Notes under the pieces: model-generated
What the model was told of the DNA's origin: nothing
Seen by the model: the letters and a program-made list of their open reading frames with translations, nothing else
The model's database searches: none
NCBI GenBank assembly: GCA_963575745.1
Contig: CAUYUJ010006480.1
Location: 466,889 to 504,388 of the forward strand
Length of the DNA stretch: 37,500 bases
Source: Prorocentrum cordatum
Lineage: Eukaryota; Sar; Dinophyceae; Prorocentrales; Prorocentraceae
Direction of reading: 5' to 3'
Part shown: piece by piece, positions 9,487 to 20,150 of the stretch
Position numbering within the stretch: the first letter of the stretch is position 1
Layout of the letters: every line of letters starts with the position of its first letter
Position numbers and translations under genes: made by a program

Positions 9487-9625
9487 ATGGGGACGACCGC
9501 ATCGGGTCCAGCGCCCCCCAGGGGCTCTTTTCTGTCCGAGCCCCCAAGCGCCCTCAGGACGGGTACTGGTATGCTTGCCTCACGGGCACCCGCATCGGGT
9601 CCAGCACCCCCCAACGGCTTGCCGC
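9487..9625 (+). repeat. short direct repeat, period about 96 bp
   Basis: Two copies of a segment containing gcatcgggtccagc and a CCCCCCA run (near 9499 and 9594), separated by GC-rich DNA. They lie directly downstream of the stop codon of the minus-strand gene ending at 9631. Confidence 0.6.
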
Positions 9626-9630
9626 CATTG

Positions 9631-10645
9631 CTACCCATTCGGATTCGCTTTGCAGAAACGTTCAAGACCCAATTCCATTGCCGTCACGGCCGTGTCGAGC
9701 GCCTTCTTGCTGTCCGACGTCGGGAGGTACATCATGGCACCCTTGACGATGTAGCATGCATTCTCCGTGTTGTCGCCGAACTCATGGAACTCCCGCTTAA
9801 GCGATGCCACTGCGGTCCGCTCCTTGGAAAGCGCATTCTGGTACTCGTCGCAATTGCCCTCCTGGATCTTGAGTTGATCCACCATTGCCGATAGGGTCGC
9901 GTCCATTGCGCACTGGAGCTCGCCCTCTCCGCCTGAAGCTTCACGAACTGGCCCTCCAGCTGCGCGAGCTTCTGGTTGGCCTCCACCACCCGCTGCTCGA
10001 GCTGCTGCTTCTCCGCCTCGGAGTTCAGCAACTTGGCCTCCAGCACCTGGATATTCTGCCCCTCGTCGATTGTCTTCAGCGTGCCGCCGTAGACGCTGCC
10101 GTTCCGCTCGTACTTGGAGCCCGTCTTGCTCCCATGCTTCTTCACATCCTTGTCGTTTGCGGTCCTACCCTCCTTCACAAGGGGACAATCTTCTCGCTGA
10201 ACTTCAACTCCGTAGGTTGGACCTGCTCGACGAGAGACGGGTCGTTGATCGCTGCCTCGATGTCGCCCTGCAGGCTGACGTCGCGGTGGGCGATCCCATT
10301 TCGCACCTTGGAGGACTTCCCCAAGCGGCTCTCGAGGTCCGCATGGCCGACTTCGCTGAGGCGTGCCTTCGCATGAGAGACGCCTGGGACCGCCAGGTCG
10401 GACAGGATGTTCTGCATGCCGTCGAGCGCCTCGACTGCGAGCACGGCGCTGCCTCCAGCACCTTCGCCCGCACCCGCTCCTTGTACCGCCCCGCGCGCCG
10501 CCGCTGCCACCCCCGTGCTTGTGACCTTGACCGAGAGGCCTGCCACGAAGCACGCATGGGCTGCACCGAATGCCGCCTGCGCCATCGAAAGCCCCGTCAT
10601 GAGCTTGACGAGGGCGTTGACGTCCCAGCCCTGGCCAGCCGCCAT
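9631..10645 (-). CDS. hypothetical coiled-coil protein with RNxxxH-like motif, two frameshifts
   Basis: The best-supported gene outside the retroelements. Start ATG is at 10643-10645 (MAAGQGWDVNAL) and stop TAG at 9631-9633, giving about 338 residues if the two frameshifts are ignored. Order: a small-residue-rich N-terminal region of about 80 residues with a hydrophobic patch; a segment with LGKSSKVRNGIAHRDV (about residues 110-125); a heptad-like coiled coil (QVLEAKLLNSEAEKQQLEQR onward, about residues 190-240); and a C-terminal part with FHEFGDNTENACYIVKG. The frames change at a CCCC run near 10177 and again near 9930. Each break is 1-2 nt, so sequence error or recent decay can explain it. 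RNGIAH fits the R-x4-H pattern of HEPN ribonuclease-fold domains, but a short motif alone does not prove that. The family is otherwise unrecognised. A TTTGTTCCCCAG just upstream could be a trans-splice acceptor. Confidence 0.6.
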
Positions 10646-10738
10646 GCCGCGACTGCGAGACTGGGGAACAAAGGCCGCGCGGAGGCGGCGCGCCGCGCAC
10701 CAGCGAAGGACCCACCCCCACCTTGAGCAACAAATGGC

Positions 10739-10974
10739 TACGGAAGGAGGAGGAGGAGGAGGAGGAGGAGGAGAGGAGGGAGGAGGAGGAGGAGGAGGGA
10801 GGGGGGGAAGAGGAGGAGGAGGAGGAGGGGAGGGGAGGAAGGAGGAGGGAGAGGAGAGGAGGAGGAAGGGATGAGGAGGAGGAGGAGGAGGAGGAGAGAG
10901 GGGGAGGAAGATAGGAGGGAGGAAGAGGGGAGGAGGAGGAGGAGGAGGAGAGGAGGAGGAGGAGGAGGAGAACA
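10739..10974. repeat. (GGA)n/(GGGA)n microsatellite
   Basis: About 235 bp of almost pure purine on the plus strand. It abuts the 5' side of the minus-strand gene at 9631-10645. Frames across it are artefacts. Confidence 0.95.
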
Positions 10975-11198
10975 CCAAGGGGGGAACGGCGAACCTGTAC
11001 CGCCGTGATCATCCCCATTCCCCCATCATACCCTCCCATCCCCCGACGACCCAGCGACGCTTGCCGAGAGGAGCAGGCGGATGGCCTGGCGTGGCCAAGC
11101 CCAACACGATTCAAGATCCAGGGTTGCCCTCCAACCCCCTCCCCCCCACCCAATGCATATGGGATCGAGCCCCTCCCCGCTGGACGGGTGCGCCCGAC
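10975..11198. other. short unique spacer, no gene
   Basis: GC-rich DNA with a CCCTCCCATCCCCC-type stretch and no recognisable coding sequence. Confidence 0.4.
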
Positions 11199-11446
11199 TC
11201 CTCTCCTCCTCCTCCTCCTCCTCCTCCACACTCCCCACCCTCCTCCTCGTGGTCCTCCCCCCCTCCTCCTCCTCCTCCTCCTCCGCCTCCCCTCCTCCTC
11301 TTCCTCTCCTCCTCCTCCCCTCCTCCTCCTCCTCCGCCTCCTCCTCCTCCTCCTCCTCCTCCTCCTCCTCCTCCTCTTCTCTCTCCTCCTCCTCCTCCTC
11401 CTCCTCCTCCTCCTCCTCCTCCTCCTCCTCCTCCTCATCCTCCCCC
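11199..11446. repeat. (TCC)n microsatellite
   Basis: Long TCC/CTC run with a few CTT and CGC variants. It is the opposite strand polarity of the GGA tract at 10739-10974, so the two tracts form a potential inverted pair about 225 bp apart. Confidence 0.95.
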
Positions 11447-11668
11447 TCGAGGGCGAAGGTCAGGAGTAAGGCAAGCAGCGGCGCGGGCAGCCATGACGAG
11501 CTACAGAGGCCATCCGTAGCGAGGCCGCTGCTGACGGCGCTGCCTCGGTTGGTGGGTTGGAGGCCCCATCTCTTGATCCAGATGACTCTGAGTGAACCGA
11601 AAGGACGGTCAACCTGGCACAGCCACGAGAGAGCAGCAAATTGGACAGAGGTCCTCCCTCACAGAACT

Positions 11669-11840
11669 GCTCCTCCTCCTCCTCCTCCTCCTCCTCCTCG
11701 TCTTCCTCCTCGTCTTCTTCCTCCTCCTCCTCCTCCTCCTCCTCCTCCTCCTCTTTCTTCCTCCGCCTCATCCTCCTCTCTACTCCTCCTCCTCCTCCTC
11801 CTCCTCCTCCTCCTCCTCCTCCTCCTCCTCCGCACTCCTC
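11669..11840. repeat. (TCC)n microsatellite
   Basis: Two TCC runs separated by a TTCTTCCTCCGCCTCATCC segment, followed by a run of nine G. The preceding 11450-11668 is unique sequence without a recognisable gene. Confidence 0.95.
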
Positions 11841-13231
11841 CATTTTTTGGGGGGGGGGGCACCAAAGGCCTCGGACACCAAGGTCATTACGATAGCCACC
11901 TCCCCTTCCTTAGCGTGTGCCAAAGGCCGTGCGACGGGACACACCGCAAGGCTTGAACAGCAAAGGCAAAAGAGCAACGCGGATGCTGCGGCTTACCCTA
12001 CAGCGTCGACGCCAGAGGAACAACTAATCAGATAAGGCCTCAACTCGAGGATAGGCCGGTACGTCCAAAATTGGTAGGAGGAGAGGGAGACAGAAAGAGG
12101 AAGAGAAGGAGGAGGAGAGCGGGACACCGAGAAGGACGCAACCCGTCCAAAGCTCAGAGCGGACCAGCGGAGGCTCGGAGGCGCCTCGGCGGCCGGGTGG
12201 ACCTGAGGAGGCCCAGCCAAAGGTCTGCAGAAGGGGCCCACAGCCCACCTTGCACAAATCTAGCCCGCGTGCGCCACTAGAACTGGGCGGCGGGCGGGAG
12301 AGGGGGGAGGAGGCGGGGGGAGGCGGAGGCAGAGGACGGAGGACGGGAGGAGGATTAGGATTACTGCACGCGCATAGCGAACGCTCGAGGCGCCGAGATT
12401 GCGGGTGACAAGCAAATGAGCCGTCAGCTCACTTCGCCGTGAGCCAGTGGCCCATTCGATGGGGAGCGAGGAGGGGGCAGGCAGAGGAGGCCGGAGAGCA
12501 GGCCCGCCCCAGCAGGGAAAGCCGGCGCACCGCCTCCGGGAGGCGAGAGCGGGAGGAGAGAGGCGAGGGGGGAGGGGAGCTAAATCGCCTGCTGCTGCTC
12601 GCGCTGCCTGACCGCTGAAATCCAGCGGTCGTGCGCTCTGAACGGCCTGCGGACGGAGGACCCCGTCGGATCTGACAGCACCTCGCCCTCGAAGACCGTC
12701 TCGGCTGCAGCCCGAGCCCTCCAACTAACCTGGAAAAGCGCACCTGGCTGAATCGGGTTGGACTCAGATCCAGCACTAGAGCACACTGGACAGCGGATGG
12801 GACGCTCCGCAAAGTGGAGCCCAGGCCAAAAAACGGGCGACAATATTTTTGAAACATATGACGCCCGAATTTGGGGCCCAGTGGCAAACTCACGTGACAA
12901 TATTCAGTACCACACAAAATTGTCGCAACAAAGTGTGTCCCTTTTTTGCTGCCCCACGGTCAAAGGCCCCAGTCGGGGAGGACAAATCGTGACACCCCGC
13001 GCAAGCCACACGACCCCAATCAGTGCGGCGAAGCGCGAGGAGGAGAAGGAGAACGGAACACAAGCTAAGGAGTCGCAAAGTCCCGTGACACCTGCACCAA
13101 TAAAAAACGAGCGACGCAGACCACGCGAAGGAGGGAGGAGGGAGGAGACACCAAGGCGCAACGCGGATAGGGAGCCAAGCGTCCGCTGGCGGGAGCTAAC
13201 CTACTCATGTGGCTGAGCAGCCTCCCATCAC
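11841..13231. other. 1.4 kb without a recognisable gene; 3' flank of the non-LTR element
   Basis: Purine-rich around 12070-12125 and 12290-12350, GC-rich elsewhere, with a more AT-rich patch at 12835-12955 containing two gacaatatt motifs. Open frames up to about 160 codons exist on both strands, but none has a recognisable domain. As the minus-strand retroelement ends at 13232, part of this may be its 3' untranslated region. Confidence 0.4.
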
Positions 13232-16200
13232 TCATTCGGGTGCCCCGGGCCCCGTCCGCCGGCCCGCCGGGGGACGCGGCCCCTGCAGCTGCCGCGGGAT
13301 CTCGACGAAGAGCCGCGACGCGTCCAGGCGGGGTCTGGCTGCATGGCGGAGTGTGGTGTGGGCCTTGTAGCCCACTGCGATCATCGTGGCCGCTCTGGCG
13401 ACCTCGTCAAAGGCGGCCCCGACCTGCCGCAACAGGAGCGCCCGAGTGGTGCGGGACTCGGGGCAGCCAGGGTCGTGCAAGCCCAGCACGCCCACCCCGA
13501 AGCGCCAGAGTCGCGGGCAGCAGACGTAGTGCCCGACATCGTCCGTGCCCCCCGCGCAGCCAAAAAAAACAGGGGCCGCCGCGGGCGCCGAAGCGGCGCC
13601 CACTGCACCAGCCTTTCAGCCACGTGCGCAGCACTGCGGCCCGCACACGAGGCGGCGTTGCTTTCGGGAGCCGTGCGTCACCATGCGGCATCGCTGGGCG
13701 CGACAGCCTGGCAGGGATCCTGGGTCGCGCCATTTCTTAACCTCGGCGCTCAGTACCGCAAAGCCAGTGAGCCGCCAATGCCGGCGCCGCAGCAGCGTCG
13801 CGGCCGAAGCTTGGACGCGCCGCTGGGACCTTCTCCAAGTCGCGGGCGTAAACGGGCTCGGCCCGCCACCCAGCCCCTGATCCAGCAATCGCGCCTCTGT
13901 GACCCCCTGGCGGGCCAGATCCTCCAACGCGGCCTGGAGTTTTTGAACTGGCCCCCCCGCAAACCAGCTCTGCCACGTCCAATCGATATCCCACGAGGCG
14001 GTGGTGCGGTAGAGGGCTCGCTGCAGCCGAATCCGCATCGCGTCCAAGCCGATGCGCTGGCGATGGTCGCCTCCAGCGATGGCCACCCGAAGTTGGGCAG
14101 CAGGCCCCGTGGTAGTGAGCGACTGCAACTGATATGGCATCTGGAATTCATCACATAATTGCTGGACAATCCCTGGCGGAAGCCACTTGAAGGGGCCGCG
14201 GAAGAGCTTCCTGATTGCCCACCGCTCCAGCGACGGCTAATCCTGAGGCGCCCCCTGCAACTGCGCAATGTACTGCAGTTTTGAAATGGCGAACGCATTG
14301 TATGCCAGCGTCGCCAGGTGCATCCCCAGCGACAACCCCGCCCACGCGCAGACTGCCTCCCTGAACTTCCGCACGGGGGCGTCCCAACCGCTGTCCGCCG
14401 CTGCAGGGCCCACTTCGAAACCCAGCTAACTGCCAGAGTAGGCGACTCGCACTGCGCCCCAGGCCGGCACGGCCTGCCGCCAGACGTCGGCTGCGGCCCT
14501 GGGCTGCCATGTCCACAGTGGCAGCAGCACGGTTATCGCCAGATCCAGGTGCAACCCCGACGCTGCGGCGAAGAGCTCAAACAAGCCGTGCAAGCGTGGC
14601 CACGCCCGTGGTCCGCCAGCGCCAACAAGGCGAGATCGTCCGCGAAAGCGCAACGCTCTCGGCGGCCTTCGACGGCGTCGAGCTGGCGGTTGAGCGGCTC
14701 CGCGACGAGCACGAAGAAGGGGGCTGAGAGGGCACCCCTGGCGATCCCAGCCGTGATGTCGAAGCCCTCCCACCACTGCCCTGCTATCGCCAGACATCAT
14801 CGCTGCCCTGTGTAGAGCGCGCGGACGGCGGCGCGCACAGCCTCAGCTTGCCCAAGACGCGGTGCAAGTAGTCGCGCTCCAGGCTGGGGAACGCCGCCCG
14901 CATGTCGAAGAGAAGGGCATACGCCATGTCATCCTCCAGGGCCGCCACCTGCATCGCCGCCTCGAGGTCAAGGGCGTCGGCCAAAATGGAGCGGCCGCGG
15001 AGGAACCCCCGCTGATTCGCGCCACCGCAGGGCGCTGGTCAATAAGCGGTTCGAGGTGTCCACAAGCATGAGCGACCGCGTGTCCGCTGGTGCGAAGAAC
15101 GCGCCAGCTGCGGGGTCCTGCCCAGTCGGCTTCTTCGGAAGCAGAGCCAAATCCCTGCCATTGAAGTCGCACGACCCGAACCGGCTGTCCCCCGATCCGT
15201 ACTCGCGCATCATAGTCTCACCCGACCCGTTGGCCAGCATCGCCTGCGAGGTGTCCAACGGCACTTCGACGCCGATCTCGCCGACGCCGCGCCAGAAACT
15301 ATAGGGGATGCCGCCTGGCCCAGGGGCTGTGGCGCCGGCGCTCAGCGCCTGGCGCACGTGGGTAGCAGAGACCTCGCACACGGGCATCACCTCCGCGAAG
15401 GTCTGCATCCCGTCGAACCACGGCGAGATCCTGTCCAGACTGCTGACGCCTTTGGCCCGGAAATGCTCGGCCAAGTGGCGGGCCAGCGCGGGGGCAGCGC
15501 GCCGCGCTTCCGTCGTGACCGAACCGTCTCGCAGCTGGACTGCCGACAAGGCGTGTTCAGCCCTCAGCCGAAGGCGGCGAAGAGTCTGCAAAGCCCGGCG
15601 GCGACGCCCGCGGAGTTCCCCATCGGGCGCGCCACTCCGCACGGCTGCCTGCACCTCCTCGAGATGAGCCCGCGCCAACGCCCTGGCGTAGCCATAGGCC
15701 GCATCTTGCAGGAACCTCTGAGCATCCAGCGACGGCATCGCCAGGCAGGGGGCGAGTTCGGGCACTGCCGCCGCCATCTTCAACAGCAAGGCGCGGTCCT
15801 GACGGCAGACGCCCTGCAGGCCCCGCATCGACCAGGACAGCTGGCCGTCGATGTCGTCCTGCGCAGCTCTCGAGGGGCGACCCGCTGGAGGCCCAAAGCC
15901 GCCTCGGCCATTGCCTCCTCGAGGAGGGGGGGGCGCCCGAAGGGAGACGCGGCCGCGCCAGCGCGATCATTGGCGAGCTCGTCGGCGAAGAGTAGCCGGG
16001 TGCGGTCCCTCCACGCAGGGCAGTGCCCCATCTCCGGGGGCAGACCGCGCCCTGCGTCGCCGTCGTGTGGGCCCTTGGCGGCGCGCGTCGGAAGACGGAG
16101 AGAGCCCGGTGCGTGCTGAGCGGGCGCCCGATCGATTGCGAGCAAGCCCAGTTCAGCGCTGCCGTGCCCACCCTCTCACTGAGGAAGCAGCTGGGGTGGA

Positions 16201-16906
16201 GATTGGCATAACACCGATCGAGGCGAGACAGGACCCCCTGATGTTGGTGCGTGTACGCCTTGTTTCGCCGCAGAGTGATGTCAGTGCCCTGCAGCTGCTG
16301 CCCCAAGTGCTGTTCCTCCCCTCGGTCGTGCCTGCCACTCGGCAAGTGGTCCTCGACCTGGATGCGACCCAAGTCGTCTGCCACCCAGTTGAAGTCCCCA
16401 AGGAGTAAACTGAGGCGTCGCGAAGCTGGTGCAATGTGCATCGCCACTGCTCGCCGCATTCGCTGTCTGGACGTCTTGGCCGTGATCGCGGTGGCTTCCT
16501 CATCCCGCTCGTTCGAGCCTGTGGCGAAATAAACGGCGAAGATGGAGAGATCTCCCTTGTCGCCGTTGAGCCACAGTTCGCCAGCCCGTCCAGGAACGAG
16601 GACCCGCCAGTCCGATTGAAGAGCGAATCGCCGCAAGAACGCAGTCGCGACGATCACGCCCACTCCCGCTCTGGCTGATGAGCCATGCGCCCAGAAGGCC
16701 GGGAACTCACCAAAGTACGCCTGCCCGTCGCGGAAGCTCAACGCCTCCACCTCTGGCGTCGAATGCGTCTCCGTGACGACGACCGCGTCATGGTCGCGAA
16801 GGAGGCGGCGGATATGGGCGCCTTTTTCCTGGCGGCTGCGCGGGCACGCTGCGAAAAGTCCCTGGGCGCTCCACGTCGCAACTCTGAAATCGCCCGCATA
16901 TGGGCC
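13232..16906 (-). CDS. ORF2: endonuclease-reverse transcriptase, multiply frameshifted
   Basis: The frame opens just after TGA at 16907-16909. The endonuclease starts with FRVATWSAQGLF (16880s), then VVVTETHS, LLLGDFNWV and SRLDRCYANL, and ends with LSTHRAL. This is the exonuclease-endonuclease-phosphatase layout, with TWS where TWN is usual. RT signatures follow: APGPGGIPYSFW (about 15300-15335), QRGFLRGRSIL (about 15000-15025), motif A LLFDMRAAFPSLE (Asp codon 14904-14906), motif B QGCPLSP (14720-14740) and motif C AFADDLALL (Asp-Asp codons 14635-14640). A thumb-like part (MHLATLAYNAFAISKLQY) contains TAG 14237-14239. The C-terminus has a C-x2-G-x3-DVGHYVCC knuckle and ends at TGA 13232-13234. 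It would nick target DNA and prime reverse transcription there. Frame changes occur near 16100, 15840, 15030, 14830, 14740, 14710, 14600 and 13600. Confidence 0.8.
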
Positions 16907-17080
16907 TCAGCCACTGTCCATCCGAGGACGTTCCCGTCGAGGAGGCTGCGATGGCGGCGGCGGCGGCGAGGCTCCCAGGCGTGGCGGCGCGTCCGCCGGC
17001 GGCAGGGTCGGCGCTCCAGGTCGCTGGGCCTGCTCGCCGAAGTTCGAAGCCACCCGCCTCACTCGAAAACGGATGAGGAC

Positions 17081-17243
17081 AACATTCTGGAGGTCGGAAA
17101 AGGGGTGTGGCAGAAAGGGGTATGGTGCCAATCGTGGAAATGGCGAAGCTATCTGCGATAAATCACATTGCCATATTCCCCCTCGATATAAGATTAGCAC
17201 CACACCCCTTCACACCATACCCCTTTCCTACCTCCAGAAACAT
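17081..17243. mobile_element. 153-bp foldback MITE with AACAT target duplication
   Basis: The element body is 17086-17238. It starts tctggaggtcgg and ends ctacctccaga. The arms form an imperfect inverted repeat of about 45 bp (ggaaaaggggtgtgg against ggaaaggggtatggtg when reverse-complemented). Exact 5-bp direct repeats AACAT flank it at 17081-17085 and 17239-17243. The centre is AT-richer and also partly self-complementary. It has no coding capacity, so it would need a transposase elsewhere. It sits between ORF1 and the endonuclease of the surrounding retroelement, so it inserted after that element. Confidence 0.75.
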
Positions 17244-19573
17244 AGAGATCACCAGCCTCGAACGGATTCCGGTGCAGGCCGGCATGGGTCGCCCGGCACC
17301 GGCGGCCGTTTCCCGGCGCCGGGCTGCGATCGGGGTGAGCTGCGCGGCCACGGAGACCACATCGACCCCAAGCTGGAGAGCACGACCAGGGAGGAGTTCG
17401 TGCAGATGACGGGCCTCAGACGGCGAGCGGACGGTGAATTCCAGGCGCCCAGTCAGGGCGCCTGCCACCGTGCCCCGCTGGGGCCGGAGGGTGCAAGCTT
17501 CCAGGGCCTCGTCTGGACGGATCCGCCGCACCTGTTGGCCTAAAGCGTTGTGGATAATGTCGCCCACAGCCTGGACGACGTGGTCTGGCCTGGGGCCAGG
17601 CGGGCCTTGCACCAGGAGGCGCGTCGACACCTCGTCGCTGCGAGCAGCGAGATGCCGCTGCCTGTTCGCCGTGCCGGGCGCGGACACCCAGAGACCTCCC
17701 GCGTTGACGAGCGCTTGTGCCGGAGATGAAAAACGCAGCACTGCGGATCCGAGGTCAGCCACTCCCTCATGTCCTGCTCCCACTTGGTCTCGTCCAGCCG
17801 GGTGCGGATCACCGCCGTCCGCGTGCTCAGCGGGAGGAGCTCCAGGCAATTGCTCCCTGCCATCGAGAAGGCCCCTGGCCCCGTGGTGGTCATAAGCAGC
17901 GCCGTATCGTCCATGAAGATGTCGTCGCGGGCGGCGACGCCACCCACCGGCAGGAGCCGCCTATGAAGCTGGCGGGCGAAGACTGCTGCATCCATCGTGG
18001 TGCACCCCGCGTCGCCAGAGTACAGTGTGAGGCGCAGCCGGGAATCCGCCTTCTCCGAAGCGGGGCTTCGTCTGGGCTCGGAGTGTCTCCATCCCATTGC
18101 CAACACCGCAGCAATCAACTCCAGCACCTGGGCTTCGGCCCGCGCTGGAAAATCGTTGCTCACGGTCGCCGCCCCCACCGCGACATGCTTCCAAGGCTCC
18201 TCCACTGTCCGCGTCGTCGGCAGCCCGAGCAGCGCCTTGTGCTGGAAAGTCAGCAAGCCCATAGACCGCCACGACACTCGCGGAGAACGGCCGCCCGGGC
18301 TAATCTGCTCCAGCGGCTGCAGCGTGAACACCACCTTGACCAATACTCCCGCCAATCGCTCCCCCAACCCTGGGTGTGACCAGTGTTGTAGGATCGCCGT
18401 CGGCGTGGAACAGCTGGGCGGATCGTCGAGGGGGCACGCCAGTCGCAGCGTGGTGCTGCGATGTCCCCGGCCCAGGTGGCGCACGTAACCTCCCAGCAGG
18501 CGGCCGACCTCCTCGGCGGCGGCCGGAGACCAGATGATCACCTCCTTGCCCGTCAAACGAGTCCAGCAGGCGTCCGATGCGGACGAGCAAAGGGTAAGCC
18601 ACATGTCCGTCGCCTCTGAGGCAGGGAGAGCCTGCGAAAATTGCGCCGGCGCCAGCCCGAGATGATTCGAGCACTGCGTGCCGACCACGCTGTTCTCTGC
18701 CCGCCGGGTGTCGAGGAATGTGAGGCCCATGGCCCCGAGCTCCTGGCAAAGACGCCATGAGGGAACACCGAACCGTTTGCGCCCCCCCGTACTCGCCAGC
18801 TCCCGTTGGATGGTGTCCGCGGCGGCCGCCAACTGGCGCATGCCCTCGTCGGCCTGCTCGATGTCGGTCTCCGGCCACTGTTGGGCGTCCGCTAGGGTCA
18901 GCAACGTGCGAGCGAGCTCAAGCCGCCGCTGCACTGCCGTCGACTGCTCCTTTGAGGAGCGGGTTGTGACGACCCCCAGTGCCATCCATGCGTCGGCATG
19001 CTCGTTGTGGAAGCCGAGGTGGCGGAGGACGCCCTCCAGGATCACCCACGAGCCGATCTGGCTGCGGGGCGTGAGCTGTACCCCAGAACTGCCCGCTGCG
19101 GCCACGGCGAAGTCGCTGAGGAGGCAATCCTCCACGTAGGAGGCGAAGAGCTCGTCCGAGACGGTGATCCGGCGCGGCGCCGCAGCTCCAGCTGCAGCAA
19201 ATGCGGCATCACCCCCATGCTGGGCCGCCATGCCCTGCTGCGGCGCCGCGGCCCCGGCTGCTGCAGCGGCTGGCGCTGCTGGACGAGCAAGTCCAGGTGG
19301 CGCAGGGACACTGGATAGATGCAGCGCGCCAGCAGCCTGAGTGAGGTCAGACTCACCAGTGTCGCCGTCGATGTTGTCGTTCATGTCCGCGGCCTCGGTG
19401 TTCATGGCATCAGCACCGGCAGCGGGTGCGCCAGCCGCCTCAAGTGCCCGCGCCAATTGGAGCACCGTCCCGCGCGCTGGCGTGGCGCCAGCATGCGCGG
19501 CACACAGGACTGCGCCAGGAAGCGCCGGGGCGTCCACACCACCAGCCATGCACACGGCGCAGCGTCCAGCCAT
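17244..19573 (-). CDS. ORF1-like protein of the non-LTR element, frameshifted
   Basis: Start ATG at 19571-19573 (MAGRCAVC); an upstream ATG at 19625-19627 in the same frame is less convincing. The N-terminus has C5-x2-C8 and C24-x2-H27, a possible zinc-binding knuckle, then an Ala/Pro-rich linker to about residue 130, then a long globular region (for example SWVILEGVLRHLGFHNEHAD). The first frame runs about 615 codons until near 17730, where an AAAAA run marks a frame change. The following part (VSTRLLVQGPPGPRPDHVV to LEFTVRSPSEARHLHELL) has the hydrophobic spacing of an RRM-like fold, common in LINE ORF1 proteins, but I assign that only tentatively. By analogy it would bind the element RNA. 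The MITE lies at its 3' side. Function is inferred mainly from position. Confidence 0.6.
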
Positions 19574-19631
19574 GGCGGCACTGGAAGGGTGTGGAGGGGT
19601 CGGAGAGAGAGGAATAGAAAGAGTCACTCCT

Positions 19632-19898
19632 CCGGTATCTCCTCCTCCTCCTCCTCCTCCTCCTCCTCCTCCTCTGACCCTCTTTTCCTTCCTTGCGTCT
19701 TTACTTCCGTCCTTCCTTCCTTCCGTCCTTCCTTCCTCCTCCCTCGTCCTCCTCCTCCCTCTCTCCCTCCCTCTTGGTCGTCCCCTTCCTCATCATGACT
19801 CTCCTCCTGCACCTCCTCCTCCTCCTCCTCCTCCTCCTCCTCCTCCTCCTCCTCCTCCTCCTCCTCCTCCTCCTCCTCCTCCTCCTCCTCCTCCTGTT
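19632..19898. repeat. (TCC)n and CTTCC tracts
   Basis: TCC runs at 19637-19673 and 19810-19894 flank a CTTCCTTCCTTCCGTCCTTC tetranucleotide-like stretch (19683-19740). The tracts border the 5' side of the minus-strand retroelement. Confidence 0.95.
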
Positions 19899-20150
19899 TC
19901 GCTACGCAACCACGGAGCCTTCTTCCGGGGGTGCAGCGTCAGCACCAGTTGGTTCTTCGGCGAATCGTACTCGTACGTCTGCGGCGGGACCTGCCGAAGA
20001 AACTAGCCCCTTTTTAAGCTGCACGCCTTCTCCAACCCCCCCATCGAAGTGTTGGACGTCGTTGCGCGCCGTTGGCTCTGTTCGCCCTCTCTGCACTTCT
20101 GGAAGCCTCGACGCAAGTCCAGGGACATCAGGAGACCTCGCCTCCAGACC
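19896..20150 (-). CDS. possible short exon(s), hypothetical
   Basis: On the minus strand, 19990-19896 reads about 30 residues with ordinary protein character (QTYEYDSPKNQLVLTLHPRK, then APWLRSET) and runs into the TCC tract. It is preceded by TTCTTCGGCAG, a good splice-acceptor shape. The same frame further upstream (20140-20010) reads RRGFQKCREGEQ but meets a TAG just before the acceptor. I do not recognise the protein. A chance frame cannot be excluded. Confidence 0.25.

Larger units (their letters stand above)
13232..19573 (-). mobile_element. non-LTR (LINE-type) retrotransposon, two-ORF, degraded
   Basis: About 6.3 kb on the minus strand. ORF1 (from 19573) is followed by ORF2 with an apurinic-type endonuclease (about 16895-16100), reverse transcriptase (about 15340-14240) and a C-terminal Cys/His knuckle (about 13565-13505). 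This domain order is that of endonuclease-encoding LINE-type elements. Several 1-2 nt frameshifts, an in-frame TAG at 14237-14239 and a nested MITE make it non-functional as written. I could not fix its exact ends: no poly(A) tail or target duplication is obvious, and the 5' side abuts a TCC tract beginning at 19637. Confidence 0.85.

Noticed and set aside
12758-13216. 152-codon plus-strand frame
   Set aside because: Polar, Arg/Glu/Pro-rich composition typical of GC-rich non-coding DNA; a competing frame is open on the other strand and no domain is recognisable.
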